A stretch of 64,000 nucleotides of DNA from Ligustrum vulgare (taxonomy: Eukaryota; Streptophyta; Magnoliopsida; Lamiales; Oleaceae). Below, piece after piece: positions 20,836-31,708 of the stretch (position 1 is its first letter; every line of letters starts with the position of its first letter). The notes under the pieces were generated by a model. That model was not told where the DNA came from, ran no database searches, and saw only the letters and a list, made by a program, of their open reading frames with translations. Position numbers and translations under genes: made by a program. Where the stretch lies: the NCBI GenBank assembly GCA_963555705.1, contig OY743176.1:62260040-62324039 (forward strand), read 5' to 3'.

Positions 20836-23109
20836 TCAACCGGGATTAGGTGGATTCCCAAAGACCAACTTCTTCTTCATATTCTTCATTAGTGCCTGCA
20901 AAATAGGGGGTAGAGATTGTCCATCAGAGACTGGTAATGAGATGGATGAGATTTTACCTGATTTCGATAACTTTGGACATTCCTTTCCACCAATATCGAG
21001 AACTTCCTGTACTAAAGAGTCATTCACATTAACAGAATAAACAGGATCATTATCAAAAAATTTCACGGAATCATAAATATTGAATTGAACAATTTCATTA
21101 TCAAATTCCATGGAAAGTGTGCCACTACTAACATCTATCTTAGTTTTAGATGTTTTCAAAAATGGTCTACCTAACAAAATAGGAGTAGAGTTGGGGCAGT
21201 GGTCATCATTCATGTCCAATACATAAAAATCTGCGGGAAATACTAACCCGCCTACTTGCACTAGAATGTCTTCAACTACCCCGTCAGGATAAGCATTAGA
21301 ACGATCGGCTAGTTGAATTATAACATTAGTCTCAGTCATATTAACAAGTTTTAATGCATTGTATGTAGACCTAGGCATTACATTTATAGATGCACCTAAA
21401 TCTATTAATGCACGATCCAGTTTAGTGTTACCTATTTGGCATGGTATAGTGAACATACCTGGATCCTTGCATTTTGGGGGCAGTTTCCTTTGGAAGAGTG
21501 CTGACACATTTTCCCCCATTCTTACCATTTCATTTCCCATCAACTTCCGTTTGTTGGTGCACAGCTCCTTTAAGAACTTCGCGTATCGGGGCACTTGCTT
21601 GATTGCATCCAACAGTGGAATGTTGATTTCCACTTTCCTGAACATTTCCAGAATTTCCTTCTCCTTGCTTTCCTTAGTCGACTTCGCTAACCTGCTCGGA
21701 AAAGGCGGTGGATTTAGTTTCGCATTCACAATAGGTTTGGTTTTTACCTGAGAGTTTTGTGGAATGCTGTTTTTCTTTTCGACATTTTCTTCAACCTCCT
21801 CCTCTTCACTCGCGGTTGGCTTTGATTGAGGCGCCTCAATTTCTTTTCCACTTCGAAGAGTAATTGCACTTACATTCCTCGGATTCACCTCGGGTTGAGA
21901 TGGCAACTTTCCTCCTGTTTGTGCTTCCAGTCTGTTGATAGCTGTGGCCATTTGACTCATTTGATTTTCCAGGTTTTGAATGCTGGATTTGGTATCCTGT
22001 TGAAATTGTAGAGTGTTAGTGGCCAAAGTTTTCATCATTTCCTCGAGAGGCATACCTGATGATTGTGGCTTTTGCTGATATTGTCCCTGTGGATGGAAAT
22101 TTCCTTGTTGTTGAAAATTCCCTTGAGGCTTGTTGGAGACGAAACCCGGAGGTTTGTTATTTCCATAGCTCAAGTTCGGGTGGTCCCTCCAGCCAGGATT
22201 GTAAGTGTTTGAGTACGGATTGTATTGTTGTTTTTGAAATGGGAAGCCTCCAGCAGTGTTCACTTGTTCACTGTTTTCCTCTTGGAGCACCGGGCACGCA
22301 TCCGTTGCATGTCCGAAGTTAGCACATATCCCGCATGCTTTGACTTGTTGTGCACTTCCTACAGCAAGTTGTTTAACGAGATTTGTTAGTTCAAACAGTT
22401 GACTTTCTATATTGGAACTACCTACCTCGTTCACGCGGCGAACTTGCATGTCTCGGGTTGGGTTAAATTGCTGAGTGTTTTCAGCCATGATGGAAATCAA
22501 AGCCCGAGCCTGTTCCGGTGTTTTGTCCATTAAGGCACCTCCACTTGCGGCATCTATCATACTTCTGTCCATTGGTAGCAGTCCTTCGTAGAAATATTGC
22601 ATCAGTAGTTGTTCGCTGATTTGATGATGGGGGCAGCTCGAGATGAGCTTCTTGAAGCGCTCCCAATATTCATACAGCGATTCACCATTGTTTTGACGAA
22701 CCCCGCAAATTTCCTTCCGGATTGTTCCAACCCGAGATGCAGGAAAATATTTTTCCAAAAATAGCCTCTTCATGTCACTCCAGGTGGTGACTGATCCGGA
22801 TGGTAAACAGTATAGCCAATCAGTAGCGGCATCCTTTAACGAGAATGGAAAGGCCCTCATTTTAATTTGTTCCTCGGTAATACCAGTGGGTCTCATACTG
22901 TCACAAACTACGTGGAATTCCTTGAGATGCCTGTAAGGGTCTTCACCAGCATGTCCTCGAAAAGTTGGCAACAAGTGGATGAGTCCAGATTTGAGTTCAA
23001 AAGTTTTTCCCTCCTCCACTGTCGGAAAAGTGATACAGAGTGGCTGTTGAGCGACATCTGGAGTGGCCAATTGTTTAAGTGTCCTGTTGTTGAGGTTATG
23101 AGCTGCCAT
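20836..23109 (-). CDS. G1 gag-protease polyprotein
   Basis: 757 residues from ATG 23109 (MAAHNLNNRT); the frame is open further upstream through the PBS but has no ATG there, and FDPEIERTFQQRRRE just before the ATG is conserved in the family, so a non-AUG or upstream start is possible. Retrotransposon gag domain about 50-230 (HLKEFHVVCDSM, WSDMKRLFLEKYFP, YEYWERFKKLISSCPHH), CCHC knuckle CGICANFGHATDAC near 260, proline- and glutamine-rich linker, retropepsin-like domain with ALIDLGASINVMP near 570 and ILLGRPFL. Ends cleanly at 20836. No RT follows. It packages element RNA and processes gag. Confidence 0.92.
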   Translation of the reverse strand: MAAHNLNNRTLKQLATPDVAQQPLCITFPTVEEGKTFELKSGLIHLLPTFRGHAGEDPYRHLKEFHVVCDSMRPTGITEEQIKMRAFPFSLKDAATDWLYCLPSGSVTTWSDMKRLFLEKYFPASRVGTIRKEICGVRQNNGESLYEYWERFKKLISSCPHHQISEQLLMQYFYEGLLPMDRSMIDAASGGALMDKTPEQARALISIMAENTQQFNPTRDMQVRRVNEVGSSNIESQLFELTNLVKQLAVGSAQQVKACGICANFGHATDACPVLQEENSEQVNTAGGFPFQKQQYNPYSNTYNPGWRDHPNLSYGNNKPPGFVSNKPQGNFQQQGNFHPQGQYQQKPQSSGMPLEEMMKTLATNTLQFQQDTKSSIQNLENQMSQMATAINRLEAQTGGKLPSQPEVNPRNVSAITLRSGKEIEAPQSKPTASEEEEVEENVEKKNSIPQNSQVKTKPIVNAKLNPPPFPSRLAKSTKESKEKEILEMFRKVEINIPLLDAIKQVPRYAKFLKELCTNKRKLMGNEMVRMGENVSALFQRKLPPKCKDPGMFTIPCQIGNTKLDRALIDLGASINVMPRSTYNALKLVNMTETNVIIQLADRSNAYPDGVVEDILVQVGGLVFPADFYVLDMNDDHCPNSTPILLGRPFLKTSKTKIDVSSGTLSMEFDNEIVQFNIYDSVKFFDNDPVYSVNVNDSLVQEVLDIGGKECPKLSKSGKISSISLPVSDGQSLPPILQALMKNMKKKLVFGNPPNPG

Positions 23110-23341
23110 TTGTTCTAGTGCTTCCCTTCTTCGCTGTTGAAAAGTTCGCTCGATTTCTGGATCAAATAAAAAAATATTCAGGATTAGCGGATCGAGTTTT
23201 ATGCATATAAATAAATGAATAAATAAATAAAATTTTCGGAATTTCAAATTTTTTTTTATTATTAAACCGAAAATAAAAATAAACAAATAAAAATGCAGAA
23301 AATAAAATTCTAATTGATTAAACAGAAAATTGGTTAACCGT

Positions 23342-23359
23342 TCCCCGGCAACGGCGCCA
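23342..23359 (-). other. G1 primer binding site (tRNA-Asp)
   Basis: Minus-strand TGGCGCCGTTGCCGGGGA matches the 3' end of plant tRNA-Asp over 18 nt, six bases inside the LTR. tRNA-Asp priming is typical of Athila and Tat elements. Confidence 0.9.
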
Positions 23360-23941
23360 AAAACTTGGTGCGTGTCGCGATGCACCAAGAATTAATTAAA
23401 TTTCCTTACTTGCCAAAACTCAAATTTAAATGTGATAGCGGAAGCAAAGGTCGATCCCACGAGGAACGGGAACTAATTTAATGCCATGTCAATTAGAATT
23501 ATAAGGGGGGTTTTGAGTTGAAAATTACAATTAATCTAAATAATCAAATAAAGATGTAAAATAGTTGGAATAAAAATCAAATAATAAAGAATCCTAGTTC
23601 TCAGGTTCGGTTGTGCCCTATCATAATATTGTCATTCCCCAAGCAACGCATGTACTATTTCCTTTGTTTTATTTATCACCCGGAATAATCAAAAAACTCT
23701 GATTAATCCAATTCTTCCTTAATAATAATCAATTAGAATTAGTTCTCCAATCAATTTAGAGTGAATGAACAACCTAGAATAAGCTCCCTAGATTTAATTC
23801 ATTAACTATGTGAAAACAAGAAGAATTAGGTGAATTAAATTATCAATTACATATGCTCGAATTGGTTAATCTAGATTGGATTTTCATATGGAAATATAAA
23901 ATTACCAATTGCTACTATGATTCGGACAACAAGACAAATAC

Positions 23942-24065
23942 CCATTTTTTATACCCATTTTACTTAAAATTTATTTACAAAATTGCCACCGCGTTTTCAA
24001 TTGGCGTCGGTTGTTACATAAAACGACGCATAATCCCCATTTTTATGCGCGATTTTGTATTAGTG
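23942..24065. mobile_element. 124-bp insertion in G1 5' LTR
   Basis: Absent from the other LTR and flanked by TAC on both sides (23939-23941 and 24066-24068), a 3-bp target duplication. On the minus strand it begins CACTAATACAAAATCGCGC, recalling a CACTA terminus, but the other end (CCATTTTTTATACCC) is not a matching inverted repeat. Probably a tiny non-autonomous DNA transposon. Confidence 0.6.
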
Positions 24066-24408
24066 TACGAATCCAATCACCCAAATTAGCATACATCAAC
24101 ACAATAATTAAAAGACAAGGCCTTAATCAATTAATAAATTGTCTTGACGACATTAATGTTCATGAGAAATCCAATAAATAGAAACAAGAACTACGTTACG
24201 AGTTTGAGGAATGAATAATAAAATAATATGAACACAACGTCCCCCTTGAACTAGGTTGAGAAGATTAGCCACGCATTGCCATGAAGAATTCCCCAAAAAT
24301 GTTGTCTTGATTCCCCTTGATTTTTGCCCGGAATTTCTTCTCTTCAAACCTTGATATTGGTGGCTCTCAAAAATATATTTCTCCTCTTTTTCTTGTCATG
24401 AACTTCCC

Positions 24409-24416
24409 TATTTATA
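24409..24416 (-). promoter_or_regulatory. G1 5' LTR TATA box
   Basis: TATAAATA on the minus strand, in the segment missing from the 3' LTR. Confidence 0.75.
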
Positions 24417-24500
24417 GCCTCAATTTCGTGCCCTAGCTTTGGGAGCAAGAAATTGAAAAATATGGAAAGAATGGAAATAAGGAAATTTTTGACTTTAAGA

Positions 24501-24740
24501 TTTACGGCCGTAAATATTCTTTTACGGCCGTGATTGAGTCTCTGCTGATTTTGTATCTTTTGAAGGTTACGGCCGTGACATGTACCTTTACGGCCGTAAC
24601 TGTGTTTCTGCACATTTTTCACTCTTTGAAGGTTACGGCCGTAACTATGTTTCTTACGGCCGTAACATCTTTTCTGCTTAATTTTGTCTGTTTCAATCAT
24701 GCACTTACGGCCGTGAGGATTTTTGCTTGCGACCGTAAAG
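24501..24740 (-). promoter_or_regulatory. Cluster of TTACGGCCGTAA palindromes in G1 U3
   Basis: Seven copies of a palindromic core TACGGCCGT, alternating TAA and TGA at one side, plus one decayed copy (GCGACCGTAAA), in 240 bp lying 90-330 nt upstream of the TATA box. The same cluster is at 18163-18402 in the other LTR. Spacing is irregular, so it looks like a multi-site promoter array, not a simple tandem repeat. Factor unknown. Confidence 0.7.
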
Positions 24741-25095
24741 GTATTTGCACCTAAGTCCCCAAACTTCAGTTTTTAGTGCAATTTGGTCCTTTTTTCTTCT
24801 TTTCTCCTCTTTTAGGATCCTATACAACATAAAACATAAAATGCATTAATAATACTTAGATAGAATCACATTATGGTATATTCAAGGGCATAAGTGCATA
24901 AAATAAACGTGAATATAACACTTATCAATCATACTTGTAAAATATTAACATCATATATCGACATATAGAGATTTTAAGAAGTTCCTGCTCTCTTATGTAT
25001 CGATAAATGAGATACTAAACCAGTATTATTTGAATGTTTAAAGTAATCATTGTTCTTGCCCAATTCCCATAATTTATTTTATTTCATCCTAAATC

Positions 25096-25222
25096 TTATG
25101 CTTCTCTGATACAGATTCTATCATTTGCATCCTTGCTCGGAGAAATATTCTGTTTCACTTCCTTTTGCTTTAAGAGCTTATATGCTTTCTTGGCTCTTTT
25201 CTCAATATACAATAGGAGAGCT
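25096..25222 (-). pseudogene. Possible terminal host exon, downstream part, split by solo LTR A
   Basis: Minus strand reads LLLYIEKRAKKAYKLLKQKE and on to a stop at 25096, a charged helical sequence with coding-like composition. The upstream part (QSIENLPEWQIPA) lies at 28511-28556, on the other side of solo LTR A; the frame is continuous if the LTR and one TSD copy are ignored. I do not recognise the protein. Upstream exons are not found. Confidence 0.35.
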
Positions 25223-27299
25223 TGTAGCGACCCAGAATTTTTACGCAATAAATAATTATTTTAATATTTAGAAAATTGTGTCGCTACTATTTCACCCATT
25301 GTTTTGAAGTTAACGCCGCGACGGATTCGTCTAGCCAAGTCAAGAAAATATCGAATTTGTTCGATTTTAAATTAAATTGCCGAATTTCTAAAATTATATT
25401 ATTTTAATTATTTATTTAAAGTATTATTTTCAAAATCATTTTAAATTCCTATTTTCCTGATTTAATTATTTTAAGTCCAAAATACGTAATTCAATTTTAT
25501 ATAAAAAAATTTATTTATTCTCAGATTTATTTTCAGCCCAAAATATATCAGTTTTAATACAATTCCTTATACAAAAAACATCATCATTATATATATAAAT
25601 TTTACATCTATTTCTATTTCATATTCCATCTCATTATACAAACACCAAAGCATTTCCAACTAATCTCTACACAATTCCATCATCCTTCCATATCAAACAA
25701 ATCATGATGTCTTCCATTATTCATTTCTTTTTCTTTCTCTTTTCCTTTTTCCTCCCACCTTCATTGTTTTCTTTCCATTTTCTTTCCCTCTGCACAAATC
25801 ACACCCGAGCACCAACAAGACCATTTCAAACCACCACCTAAATTCCACAATAAACAAAGCAATTATCATATCTTTACATTACACCTATTCTAATTCAAAA
25901 CTCCAACCTGGTCCATTTTCATCATTCCCTCCACCTACTCCCATCTACTCTCAATCTCATAAGATTCCCAAACCTTCCATGTGCATCCACTTTACAGCTC
26001 CATCTCCATCTCCAGCTATCAACCCTCACCACACACTACAAAACCAAGCATCATTATGTTCCTATACCAAATTCTCCACTAACCAAATCACAATTTCATT
26101 TCCATCTACCTTAATACCACCACAGCTTTTCCATCATTATATCAATCCACTAACTCACAGCCATTCACTGCTAAGCCATCTTCTACTGCCCAGATTGAAC
26201 TCCAAACCAACAGACTGCTTCAATCGAATTCATCACACTGAAATCAATCTGTCAACCAACAATCCTCAATCCAGTTGCAGCCCCAAACCACAACCACGAA
26301 ACCTATGTATCATCATCTCCATCGCACACTGCTCACAGCCATCAACGCAACCAGTCGCCAATCACCAAACGAACAAACCTTCACTGCCTTATTCAAATAC
26401 CATCTCTACTGCCTGCGAGCTTCAATTCACAAATTCACCAACCACCAGAATTCCTCACAACATTTCAGAAATCAGCCCAAAATCAAACTCCAAACCAAGA
26501 ACAAAATAAGAAAAACTCATCACTTACCTCAGTCCACCACTGCGACAGATTAATCACCGGAAATCCCCAAAATTCCATCCTCGGTCTCGCACCAAATACC
26601 GTAACTAAGCTCTAAAATCTGAACCGTCCTACTTGGTTGCCTCTCGCCGCCACCTCGAGGCGGTGTTCCACCGGCCAAACCACCGGCTGTAGCGTCGGAT
26701 TCATACATCTCACTGATCGCCTTTCTCTCGCTCGTCTCACTCTCGGTCTCTGAAGCTAGGTCGAAGTGAGAGAAAGAAATAAGATCTGAAATGATATAAA
26801 AGTTAATTTTCAGAAATTTCACTTAAGCCCTCAAGTTTGAATAGTCATCCAATTCAGTCCCTATGGTTTTAAAACAATTCATTTCAGTCTCCAAGTTTTA
26901 AAATGAGTTTTAATCAGCCCTTTCATTTTCAAAATCTATTATTTCAGCCCTATATTAATTTTTATTTGAGCTTCGACCCAACTTTTGGAAAATTTACATT
27001 TTAGTCCCTCAACTTTTCAAAAGATATTCATTTTAGTCCTTCAACTCTCAAAAGTATTCATTTTAGTCCCTCAACTTTCAAAACATCAATTTCAGTCCTC
27101 AAATTATAATTTATCATTTTGAACTATATATTCGATAGACTAAAGTGACTTATTGGCTAAGACGAAGCGTACGGAGAATTTAAAGAAATTGAAGTCATTC
27201 CCGCTCAACTTTGCACTCGTCGAATTTGAGGTAGACTCGCACTTATTAATTGATTTAAATTATGATTTCATATAAATGTCATGTGACTTGTGAAAGTCA

Positions 27300-27431
27300 T
27301 TTTTATGAAAATTAAGTATGTTTTATGAAAGGTAAATATACCTTATGTTTTTATGAAAAGTAAGTATGTTTTTATGAAAGGTAAATATACCTTATGTTTT
27401 TATGAAAAGTAGGTATACCCTATGTTTTTAC
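27300..27431 (+). repeat. Minisatellite 1 in solo LTR A
   Basis: Repeats of TTTTTATGAAAGGTAAATAT / CCTTATGTTTTTATGAAAAG type units. Confidence 0.8.
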
Positions 27432-27469
27432 GAAAATGTTTTATATGTTTTGGATCATTTCTATGAAAT

Positions 27470-27634
27470 CAATCTCCCCAGATTGCTATGTTTTCAATCT
27501 CCCAAGATTGACATCAATCTCAGATTGCTATGAAATCAATCTCCCAAGATTGCTATGTTTTCAATCTCCCAAGATTGCTATGAAATCAATCTCCCAAGAT
27601 TGCTATGTTTTCAATCTCCCAAGATTGCTATGTT
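27470..27634 (+). repeat. Minisatellite 2 in solo LTR A
   Basis: About six units near 29 bp, each with CAATCTCCCAAGATTGCTAT; the core CAATCT-CCCA-AGATTG is itself an inverted repeat. Confidence 0.85.
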
Positions 27635-27842
27635 ATGATGGAAATGATCCCTATGAATTTCAAAAGTTATGTTTGGTATACTTACTGTTACTGTGATTTT
27701 ACTGCATAAGAATTCTTGCCACCTAAGTTCGGTAAAATTTTTGTGTCTCCCTATGTTTATGAGGATTTCGATCTTATCCTATGTTATGCTTTCAAAAGAA
27801 AATTATGCTTGGCATAATTAAAATGTGTTTTATAAGTATATG

Positions 27843-27969
27843 GTTTTCAAAGAGCTGTTTTCAAAGAGCTATTTTCAAAGAGCTGTTTTCAAAGAGATGT
27901 TTTCAAAGAGCTATTTTCAAAGAGCTGTTTTCAAAGAGCTATTTTCAAAGAACTGTTTTCAAAGAGCTT
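27843..27969 (+). repeat. Minisatellite 3 in solo LTR A
   Basis: Nine tandem copies of a 14-mer, TTTTCAAAGAGCT plus A or G. Confidence 0.92.
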
Positions 27970-28510
27970 ATGATTTTCAAAATATGTCATGTGCTGTAAT
28001 GCACAATATGAGTTTTATCAAGAGCCGTTTTATAAAGAAGCCCTATCAATGCCCGTTTTATAAAGAGCCGGGATTTATGTATTTAATCATCTTATAAATT
28101 AATTAATTTGCGATGAGTCTACTGAGTATTTCCCCCATGAAATACTCACCCTACTTTTTAACAGTTTTGCAGATTTCGGAGACGGTGGCGAGCGATGAAT
28201 GATGGTGGCAATAATCGTTAAACGGTTGAAAGTTTGACATTAATGTTTTCCGTATTTTCCAAACAATCGAATAATTTAGAGAAGTTCATTTATTTGAGAA
28301 ATTATGACATTGGCAATTTCTTTACAAAATTAATGGTTCGATTTACTATTTCAAATGGTTTCATAAATGTTTTCAATTTTATCGGCCATTACAGTTTATT
28401 TAATGTTGCCAAAAATGAATTTCAATTATTTCTTCCGCAAAAATATTATTCGAAAAATTTAGACAGAAAATGACGTAGTGAACTGGGTATACGGAACTCG
28501 GGGCGCTACA

Positions 28511-28556
28511 GAGCTGCTGGTATTTGCCACTCAGGTAAATTTTCTATTGACTGAAT
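28511..28556 (-). pseudogene. Possible terminal host exon, upstream part
   Basis: Starts after a possible acceptor GATTCAG|TCAATAG and reads SIENLPEWQIPAA up to the LTR A insertion site GAGCT. See the entry at 25096. Confidence 0.3.
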
Positions 28557-30441
28557 CTCGACAATGGCACATGTAGCCTATCCATCTGATCATGATATGT
28601 TGCTAATAATTTGTGTTTTATAATTGTGCTAATCATGATACATCAAAGTGGACTATAATTTGGGACAAACAAAAAGAAAAACGAGCATATTTTTGTGGGA
28701 TGGAAGTACAACTTCTACACATGAATTATTAAATAAGAAACAGAGTAATGTTGTTTGAGAATTTTTGGAGTTCAACCCATGTGGAGAATGGGGATATAAG
28801 TATGGAGTTGTGACCAAGACGTGATATAATTACTTTTGAGTTTTGAATATTTGAATGAAATTAAGAAGGGTGGGGTGGGGTTTCCAGTCTCCAATACAAA
28901 GGCTGAAACATTAATGTCCTGTTCTCTTTACTGTTTTGAGGTCGTTTATGCTTTTATTTTTGAAAACACTAAAAACGCGTTCTTTTTACTATTTTAGAAA
29001 ACACATTTTGGGGGGAAATTTTTTTTTACACAAAACGCAAAATACCCAAAACCTCTTTTTGCTCGTTTTAAGTGTATTTCAACAAAAAAAATGTTCAAAA
29101 CGCTGAGTTTTCGGATTTTTTTTTTATTTGAAGAATTATTCTAACTTGGAACTAAGTCTAAATAAAGTTTTTTTTTTTTTTTTAAGAATTATCCTAACTT
29201 GGAACTAAGCCTTAAATAAAGTTTTATTGAATTCAATATTAACATTACAAAAAAATTAAGTGGAATTATTTTTGTTATATTTCAAAAAATGTCTTGATAA
29301 ATGGACTATGGTGATTTTGAAAGAACTTTCATTTTCTGGATTTTAATACAATCGAGCTTCCTCAAATCCCGAACCTGACCAAACTGTGTTAATATAGATT
29401 TTTAGTGCTCACATTAGTGTGTTGCAGATAATCACGTTTTAGTATATTGTGAAAGGAAATTTGAGTTTGAGTCGTAGTATTCTGCAAGCAAATTAATTAA
29501 AAAAAGTTTAAGTAGTATTTTGCAAAATTTTAAACAGAACGTGTTTTTTAGTTTTTTATTTTCAAAAATAGTTTTCAGAAATGACAAACCAAAAGCATTT
29601 TCAACAAATTTGAAAACAAAAATTAAAAAGGAAACATAAAATATTTTCGAAAATGTAAATACAAAATAAAATACAAAGTGAACGTAACCTAACTTTTTGT
29701 GTCAAAATTTACAGGCCAGAATGGGTAGTGAAGTTGTGTTGTTATTTTACTTTGGGTCGAAATTCCTTCTCGTCTCTTCTTTTTACAAGGGTTGTTTGGT
29801 TAGCTATAATTGGTTGACATTAGAGAATTCTTTATTTGCTCAATTTATCTTTTCAATAGAAGTCGATATAATTAATTTGTTCACTTCTTGATGTTACCTT
29901 AGGTTCTCAAACTTATTTTATTGCTTTGATAATCTTATTTTATACTGCTTCAATCCATCTTCTATAAAATTGAACTATATTCGTATTTTTTAAGTTATAT
30001 CTTGTATTGGAGCTTAAAATTATAATCTATATTAGAGATAGGATTGGTTTTTAGATTCATATTACGTGATCATTACTCTATTTGATTCACAGGTTTTGCG
30101 ACTCATTTTGAGTTGTGTTTTTTGGATGCATTGAAGTCATTTTGACCAATGAAGAATGAAGTTTTCATAACTTTAAGTGATAGAATTAACATTCATGATG
30201 TCATTGTAAACTAATTTGGAATAACAAAGTACTTTAATTTTTTTTTTTTTTACATTAAAATATATTTGGTCTAATTTGCTTTAAAATGTTTGTACGTTAT
30301 TTTGTTTAGTTGATTTATTTATGGAACACGTGCTTCATATTTTACTTTTTACAGATATGCCCGAGAAATTTGTTGATTATCAATGAAATTATCTATATTA
30401 ATTTGTGAAAAATTGAAAAAAAAAAAGAAAAAAAGATTAGA
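28557..30441. other. AT-rich intergenic DNA, no gene seen
   Basis: Long A and T runs; two near-copies of AAGAATTATyCTAACTTGGAAC (29131, 29183; y is T or C) show a small duplication. No domain or RNA gene recognised. Confidence 0.5.
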
Positions 30442-30849
30442 CATCAACCGCAACGCGCAACGAGTGTTGCCAAAAGTATCAATGGCAACGCCTAGTGAAC
30501 ATTGCTAAAAGTATCAACCACAACAGGCAAAGAACGTTGCAAAAAATATCTCCCTCAACGCGCAAAGAACGTTGCTAAAAAGGTCTACCGCAACATGACT
30601 TGAACGTTGCCAAAAGTATCAATCGCAGCGCGTAATGAACGTTGACAAAAGTCTATCGCAACGTGTAGTGAAAGTTGTCAAATGTTTAAAACAACGCGCA
30701 ATTCATCCATTTGCAATGCGCAATTCACGTTGCTTTATCCTTTCCCTCTACGGAGACACTTCAATTTGCAACATGCACATGAACATTGCAAAAAAAAAAA
30801 AAATTTCAACATTTTTTGCACGTTGCCGTATGCTATTTTTGTTGTAGTG
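30442..30849. mobile_element. CACTA-type transposon terminus with subterminal repeats
   Basis: On the minus strand the end reads CACTACAACAAAAATAGCAT, a CACTA terminal repeat. Internal to it are seven tandem units of 33-35 bp (30442-30690), each holding paired CAACG...CGTTG, as in CACTA subterminal transposase-binding repeats. The opposite end and a transposase are not found within about 2 kb to the left, so this is a truncated or one-ended fragment. Confidence 0.7.
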
Positions 30850-31708
30850 TACAATCATAATCTATCTCGCTTGTTAAAACGACTATGGTGATTGTCTTGA
30901 TATGCATGCCACAGAGTCCAGTAATTGGATTACGATGTGGTTACGTTTGTTAATAAATTTCAGGGATTTCGACTCCTTGTTTGAAACTCGTGGTATAGAA
31001 ACCACGCTTGTAAAAGAACTCGTGGAATAAACTCCACGCTTGAACTCGGGTTACATTCCCTACCTGTGCGCGCTCTCAGGATAGTAGTTGAATTGTAATA
31101 TGGCCTCATTAAATGTCTTGTTCTCTTGAAAAGACATGCAACCATCATGATTATATGAACTTGACTCGGTTTGGATACTCGAATTTTATTATATGACTTG
31201 AATGAGCTTGGAAACATATGTACTTGCACCCGACTTGAAATTAGAAGTTAACTAGATTTAAACACATGAATTGGATTTAACTTGATTACATGAGTTAACT
31301 AGTTTAAATATGCAAAACTTGTATTTACGTTAATCTTAACTATTTGAAGTTTGACATGACTGAATATGTGAATTAGACATGGTTTGAATACATGAATTTG
31401 ACTTGACTAAGCTGGACGTAACTTGAAATACATATAATCTTAATTGTCTTAACTTGAACTTGACTTAGGTCTGATCTTGAATAAAAGTCTTGACTTAAGT
31501 ATATATATGAGTGGTCGTGAATACAACGCATGAACTCGAACTTGACTCTACTTGACTGTCTTGAATATATGATGTGATTAGGAGATATGAATATAACTTG
31601 ACGTGAAAATATGAATATAGGGTTGACTGATTAAATATGTAAAACTTGCATGAATCTTGAATATGTGAGGTTAACTTATCTACGTGCAATAACAATTGTG
31701 TACCATAC
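30850..31708. other. ACTTGA-rich degenerate repeat region
   Basis: ACTTGA, TTGACTT and CTTGAA recur dozens of times with irregular spacing (30960-31680), suggesting an old, diverged tandem repeat. No gene. Confidence 0.5.

Larger units (their letters stand above)
17242..24927 (-). mobile_element. G1: Ty3-type LTR element with gag-protease only (no reverse transcriptase or integrase)
   Basis: 7686 bp flanked by ATCAT (17237-17241 and 24928-24932). Minus-strand order: 5' LTR (right), tRNA-Asp PBS, gag-protease ORF, non-coding region with a short ORF, PPT, 3' LTR (left). Gag type and PBS place it near the Athila/Tat group. About 2.25 kb follows gag-protease with no RT, RNase H or integrase motif in any frame, so it must move in trans, like the gag-only elements described as TR-GAG. 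The LTRs differ at about eight substitutions plus two large indels, so insertion is recent. Confidence 0.9.
23366..24927 (-). repeat. G1 5' LTR
   Basis: 1562 bp. Contains TATA box CTATAAATAG (minus strand, 24409-24416), the palindrome cluster at 24501-24740 upstream of it, and a 124-bp insertion at 23942-24065. The U5 side holds TCGATCCCACGAGGA (23451-23465), also present in the G2 LTRs. Confidence 0.93.
25223..28510 (+). mobile_element. Solo LTR A (3.3 kb)
   Basis: 3288 bp starting TGTAGCGACCCAG and ending GGGGCGCTACA, flanked by GAGCT (25218-25222, 28511-28515). Termini TG...CA, 5-bp target duplication and absence of PBS, PPT or domains indicate a solo LTR of a large-LTR Ty3 element. TATATATAAA near 25593 is followed by a pyrimidine-rich leader, giving plus orientation. 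Homologous to solo LTR B (TACTGAGTATTTC..., TTTGCAGATTTCGGAGA near 28113-28185). Open frames inside are low-complexity and not genes. Confidence 0.85.

Noticed and set aside
25979..26509. 176-codon open frame on the plus strand in solo LTR A
   Set aside because: Low-complexity Ser/Thr/Pro/His-rich translation of a C-rich LTR leader; no domain, no homologue in solo LTR B at the same frame.
27470..27969. CRISPR-like direct repeats
   Set aside because: Plant nuclear minisatellites without unique spacers; CRISPR is not expected.
27436..28097. Overlapping open frames with repeated FQRA/FKEL or CFQSPK units
   Set aside because: Translations of minisatellites; the 14-bp unit shifts frame each copy.
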